Positions 59,463 to 64,000 of a stretch of DNA of 64,000 bases are shown here, in pieces. Each line of letters opens with the position of its first letter. Within the stretch, counting starts at the first letter, position 1. The notes under the pieces are model-generated. The model was not told the origin of the DNA. It made no database searches and worked only from the letters and a program-made list of their open reading frames with translations. Origin of the DNA: Betaproteobacteria bacterium (lineage in GTDB: Bacteria > Pseudomonadota > Gammaproteobacteria > Burkholderiales > Casimicrobiaceae); NCBI GenBank assembly GCA_013298145.1, contig JAAFJO010000001.1, forward strand, positions 372,001-436,000, given 5' to 3'. Position numbers and translations under genes: made by a program.

Positions 59463-60971
59463 ATGTCGAGTTTTTGGTCACACTGTTTGTCGCACTTTGA
59501 ACGCGAGTTATCGGCGCAACAGTTCACCACTTGGTTGCGACCTCTAGCGGCTGTTGAAAACGAGGCGCAGGTGATCGTGCTGGCCCCCAACTCGTTCGTA
59601 GGCAAGTGGGTGCGCGACCGTTTTTTGAATTCCATCAAAGAGCAGGCGAATCAGTATTTCGATAAGCCGATGAGTATTGAGGTGCGCGTTGATAGCGCAC
59701 TGGCCGCTACCGCATCCAATCCTGTTCAGACTACTGCAGCGGCGCCCTCGACCACCGGCTTCGTGCCTCGCACACAGGGCCTTCGCCCGGTTGCCGCTGC
59801 AGCGAGCACGCCTCGTCCGCAAACCAATGCATTTGGTGTCGCCGACGGAGCGCCCGTCCCTTTTTTCAGGTCTCACTCGAATCAAAGTGGCGAAATACTT
59901 CCCGCGGCTGCCAACGGCGTGTCGTTCCCTTCCAACGAGTCCGTTCAGAAAGACGCGGCGCTTAATCCGACGTTCACATTTGACTCGTTCGTCACCGGAA
60001 AAGCCAACCAGCTCGCGCGCGCGGCTGCGCAGAACGTCGCGAGCGATCCGGGTGAAGCGTACAACCCGCTCTTCATTTACGGCGGCGTGGGCCTGGGCAA
60101 AACGCACTTGGTGCAAGCCATCGGCAATGAGCTTTTGCGCCATCGCCCGAATGCGCGCGTGCGCTACATCCATGCCGAGCGCTATGTGTCGGATGTGGTG
60201 AAAGCCTATCAACACAAAGCGTGGGACGCATTCAAAGCGAGCTACAACTCGCTCGATCTCTTGTTGATTGATGACATTCAGTTCTTCAACAACAAAGGCT
60301 CTACGCAAGAACAGTTCTTCTATTTGTTCAACACGCTGATCGAAGCGAAGAAGCAGGTGATCATCACTTGCGATACCTATCCCAAAGAAATCGAAGGGAT
60401 TGAAGATCGCTTGAAGAGCCGTTTCAGTTGGGGCTTGACCGTGCAAGTCGAGCCGCCTGAAACGGAAATGCGAGTTGCGATTTTGCTCGCCAAGGCCAAA
60501 CAAGTCGGTGCGGCGCTGGATGAGAACACGGCGTTTTTCATTGCAAAACACATTCGTTCTAACGTTCGCGAGCTCGAAGGCGGTTTGAAGCGCGTGATTG
60601 CGTACGCCGGTTTTCACAATGTGGAGATCTCGCCGCAAGTGGCCAAAGAGGCATTGCGCGATCTGCTCGCGGTGCAGTCGCGGCAGATTTCGGTGGACAA
60701 CATTCAAAAGGTGGTCGCGGACTATTACAAAGTGAAAGTCAGCGACATGCATTCGAAGAACCGCTCTCGCGTCGTCGCGCGACCGCGGCAGATGGCGATG
60801 GCGCTCGCGAAAGAGCTCACCTCATTATCTTTGCCCGAAATCGGACAGAACTTCGGGGGCAGGGACCACACCACAGTACTTCACGCTTGTCGACAAATTG
60901 CGTCGCTACGCGAAGGTACACCGCAGATACAGCATGATTATTCGTTTTTGTTGCAGTTGTTGAGAAGTTAG
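59463..60971 (+). CDS. dnaA: Chromosomal replication initiator DnaA
   Basis: DnaA opens oriC and loads DnaB. The 502 residues have all four domains. Domain I is FWSHCLSHFERELSAQQFTTWLRPL. A poorly conserved linker (about 85-165) follows. The AAA+ domain has Walker A GGVGLGKTHLVQAIGN, Walker B LLLIDDIQFF, and KSRFSWGL. The C-terminal DNA-binding domain has VARPRQMAMALAKELTSLSLPEIGQNFGGRDHTTVLHACRQI. ATG at 59463 was preferred over the upstream in-frame TTG at 59442 because it begins the conserved domain I. Confidence 0.97.
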   Translation: MSSFWSHCLSHFERELSAQQFTTWLRPLAAVENEAQVIVLAPNSFVGKWVRDRFLNSIKEQANQYFDKPMSIEVRVDSALAATASNPVQTTAAAPSTTGFVPRTQGLRPVAAAASTPRPQTNAFGVADGAPVPFFRSHSNQSGEILPAAANGVSFPSNESVQKDAALNPTFTFDSFVTGKANQLARAAAQNVASDPGEAYNPLFIYGGVGLGKTHLVQAIGNELLRHRPNARVRYIHAERYVSDVVKAYQHKAWDAFKASYNSLDLLLIDDIQFFNNKGSTQEQFFYLFNTLIEAKKQVIITCDTYPKEIEGIEDRLKSRFSWGLTVQVEPPETEMRVAILLAKAKQVGAALDENTAFFIAKHIRSNVRELEGGLKRVIAYAGFHNVEISPQVAKEALRDLLAVQSRQISVDNIQKVVADYYKVKVSDMHSKNRSRVVARPRQMAMALAKELTSLSLPEIGQNFGGRDHTTVLHACRQIASLREGTPQIQHDYSFLLQLLRS

Positions 60972-60982
60972 GTTGGGACGAT

Positions 60983-61110
60983 TTTTTTGACGCAGATTTC
61001 ACTGATTACGCAGATTGACGCAGATTATTTTTTGCGCTTTGGTAAGTCGCGTTCAGTGCTGAGGTTAATCAGTGTTAATCAGCGAAATCTGCGTAATCAG
61101 CGTCAAAGAA
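60983..61110. repeat. Inverted repeat of tandem ACGCAGATT-type units after dnaA
   Basis: The arms start 12 nt after the dnaA stop with a T-run, then GACGCAGATTTCACTGATTA, and close with the reverse complement (AATCTGCGTAATCAGCGTC) at about 61086-61105. Same family as the repeats at 6077-6313 and 62451-62557. It is a likely transcription terminator for dnaA. Confidence 0.8.
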
Positions 61111-61337
61111 GCATGGGAATCAACGTAGTTAGCACCCACTCATCGTTCGGTATGTTCACAGGATGGATTGTTGATAAGTCACTTTTTTGCTCACATCCGA
61201 TTTTTTGTCCCCACTCGCCCACAGCCGCATAGGTGGATGATACGGACCTAGATTGTTTGCTAACTGATTGAAACGATTATCAATTTTCTACTTATCCACA
61301 AAATTCGCTCACATTATTATTAGGGTTAGGTATATAT
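61111..61337. other. Probable chromosomal origin (oriC) in the dnaA-dnaN gap
   Basis: The gap contains a perfect DnaA box (TTATCCACA, 61292-61300), a one-mismatch box on the other strand (TTATCAACA, 61169-61177), and an AT-rich stretch (about 61250-61337) suitable for unwinding. Together with the box upstream of dnaA this is the usual layout of a betaproteobacterial oriC. The number of strong boxes is small, so the assignment is probable, not certain. Confidence 0.6.
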
Positions 61338-62441
61338 ATGCAATTAAAGTCTATTCCTCGTGATCTGGTGCTGAAGCCGCTCTCTGCAGTCTCGGGGATC
61401 GTCGAGCGACGCCAGACCTTACCTATCCTTGCCAACGTGCTCTTGGAGCACAAGGGCACGAGGCTCACCACCATTGCCACCGATCTTGAATTGCAGATCT
61501 CGGCCTCGGTCGAGGTTGAGCAAGCGGGCGAGCAAGCCATCACCGTGGCCGCCAGGAAGCTCCAGGATCTCTTGCGCGCGCTGCCTGAGGCCTCCACCCT
61601 ATCGCTCGATGCCAAAGACGGCAAGATGGCGGTGAAGGCTGCAAAAAGCCGGTTCTCGTTGCAAACGCTGCCGGCGGCCGATTACCCGCGCCTGACCATG
61701 AGCCAAGAGAAGCTGCAAAGCTTCTCGGTGCCGCAAAAGTTATTGAAATCCACCTTGCGATTGGTCGAATTCGCGATGGCGCAGCAAGACATCCGTTTTT
61801 ATTTGAACGGCATGCTCTTCGTGCTCGAAAAAGATCATTTGGTGTGTGTGGCCACCGACGGTCATCGTTTGAGCTATGCCACGATGCCGGTGGAGGGCGA
61901 TTTCTCCAAACAAGAAATCATCGTGCCGCGCAAAACCATCATGGAGCTTTCGAAGCTTCTCGCGGACACCGATGAGCCGATCAGAATCGACATCTTGGCG
62001 AACCAAGTGCGTTTCTCGTTTGGCAATGTCGAGCTCACGAGCAAAGTAATCGATGGCAAATTTCCGGATTACAACCGCGTGATCCCCACCGCACACACGA
62101 AGCACGTCACGATCGATCGCACGCTGCTCCTGCAAACGCTGCAACGCGCCGCGATCTTGTCGAACGAGCGTTTCCGTGGCGTACGCCTCGCGCTTTCGCC
62201 ACAAACCTTGAAGATCGCGTGTACCAACAATGAACAAGAAGAGGCGGATGAAGAGCTCGAAGTCGCCTACGACGGCGGCGCGGTCGATATCGGTTTCAAC
62301 ATCAATTACCTGCTCGACGCCCTCGCCACAGTCGGCTCCACCGAAGTCACGCTCTCGCTGCAAGATTCCGCAGCCAGCGCACTCTTCACCATGCCCGGCC
62401 GCACCGACTTCAAATACGTGGTGATGCCGATGCGGATTTAG
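61338..62441 (+). CDS. dnaN: DNA polymerase III beta sliding clamp
   Basis: DnaN is the ring-shaped clamp that gives the replicative polymerase processivity. The 367 residues make three clamp domains. The start is MQLKSIPRDLVLKPLSAVSGIVERRQTLPILANVLLEHKG, and the C-terminus ends KYVVMPMRI, the conserved peptide-binding pocket end. YVVMPM and NPDYNRVIP-like FPDYNRVIPT are both present. The start is preceded by TAGGGTTAGG. Confidence 0.97.
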   Translation: MQLKSIPRDLVLKPLSAVSGIVERRQTLPILANVLLEHKGTRLTTIATDLELQISASVEVEQAGEQAITVAARKLQDLLRALPEASTLSLDAKDGKMAVKAAKSRFSLQTLPAADYPRLTMSQEKLQSFSVPQKLLKSTLRLVEFAMAQQDIRFYLNGMLFVLEKDHLVCVATDGHRLSYATMPVEGDFSKQEIIVPRKTIMELSKLLADTDEPIRIDILANQVRFSFGNVELTSKVIDGKFPDYNRVIPTAHTKHVTIDRTLLLQTLQRAAILSNERFRGVRLALSPQTLKIACTNNEQEEADEELEVAYDGGAVDIGFNINYLLDALATVGSTEVTLSLQDSAASALFTMPGRTDFKYVVMPMRI

Positions 62442-62450
62442 TCGCTGCAA

Positions 62451-62557
62451 TTTTTGCCACAGATTTACACAGATACACACAGATGACACTTCGGAGAGCG
62501 AACGTGGTTCTAGTGCAAAACATCTGTGTTCATCTGTGTAAATCTGTGGCAAAAAAA
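62451..62557. repeat. Inverted repeat with perfect 24-bp arms after dnaN
   Basis: The left arm 62451-62474 and right arm 62532-62555 are exact reverse complements made of TTTACACAGAT-type units, bounded by T- and A-runs. Related units continue inside both arms (ACACACAGATGACA, CATCTGTGTTCATCTGTG). It begins 10 nt after the dnaN stop and probably serves as a bidirectional terminator before gyrB. Confidence 0.85.
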
Positions 62558-62675
62558 GACTTTTGAACTCTTCGCTAATCTTTATTTAGGCGAGCTTCGA
62601 ATTTCAGATTTACTCAATTTAAAAGATTTAACGATCGATGCCCGAATAAAACCGGGCCTTTACTAGAAAAGTTAA

Positions 62676-64000
<1,325 letters not shown>

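Noticed and set aside
59544..60752. 402-codon minus-strand ORF inside dnaA
   Set aside because: Antisense shadow of a highly conserved gene; His/Arg-rich composition and no domain.
61740..62552. 270-codon minus-strand ORF across dnaN and the following repeat
   Set aside because: Antisense to dnaN, and its N-terminus is translated repeat sequence.

Overview
The window reads as chromosomal DNA of a betaproteobacterium, probably in or near Burkholderiales; the genus cannot be fixed from sequence alone. The grounds are gene order. dnaA-dnaN-gyrB runs without recF. nadD-rsfS-rlmH-maf-rng is contiguous. rsmB-DUF4390-ntrY-ntrX is a contiguous, stop/start-overlapping run. A tandem double-length UvrA and a CbiM-like permease of betaproteobacterial type are also present. 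GC is moderately high, and GTG or TTG starts appear in several genes. No tRNA, rRNA, CRISPR array, prophage or intact insertion sequence was seen.

Layout. 0-9.3 kb holds single housekeeping and accessory genes: mutY, a VOC protein, a YeeE/YedE-type transporter, phhA, DUF924, a LysR regulator, a small secreted protein, a PhyH dioxygenase, DUF6624 and an orphan hypothetical. 9.3-16.3 kb is the nadD-rsfS-rlmH-maf-rng run followed by DUF4230 and nitronate monooxygenase genes; rsfS carries a very long Lys/Ala/Pro tail. 16.4-26.7 kb holds two MFS transporters, a peptidase E-like gene, a 2,000-residue tandem uvrA with two palindromic repeats read through in frame, and a CbiM-like permease. 26.7-31 kb holds an S9 peptidase and a LytS/LytTR two-component pair.

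31-50.7 kb is the most interesting part, a phosphate/arsenate island. It holds a Tat-exported PhoX phosphatase, an ars cluster (arsR, a small Cys-containing ORF, an ArsI-like dioxygenase, arsC, aqpS) with no ArsB or Acr3 pump, ppx, an OlsB-type N-acyltransferase, sixA-ppk1, a psd/Lgt-like/binding-protein operon, and pstSCAB-phoU. By eye I find Pho-box-like direct repeats (7-bp half-sites on an 11-bp period) ahead of phoX (three half-sites), arsC-aqpS (two), the OlsB-like gene (three) and a small unknown ORF (two). This suggests one PhoB regulon joining phosphate scavenging, polyphosphate turnover, phosphorus-free lipid synthesis and arsenate detoxification. Two copies of one small terminal-inverted-repeat element lie in the leaders of phoX and ppx.

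50.7-59.2 kb holds an M32 carboxypeptidase, rsmB, DUF4390, ntrY, an ntrX-type regulator with a degenerate AAA+ domain, and an EamA transporter. 59.2-64 kb is the replication-origin region: dnaA, a likely oriC in the dnaA-dnaN gap, dnaN and the 5' part of gyrB, with hairpin repeats built of short tandem units just after dnaA and dnaN. Degenerate palindromic repeats recur across the window and often abut stop codons.
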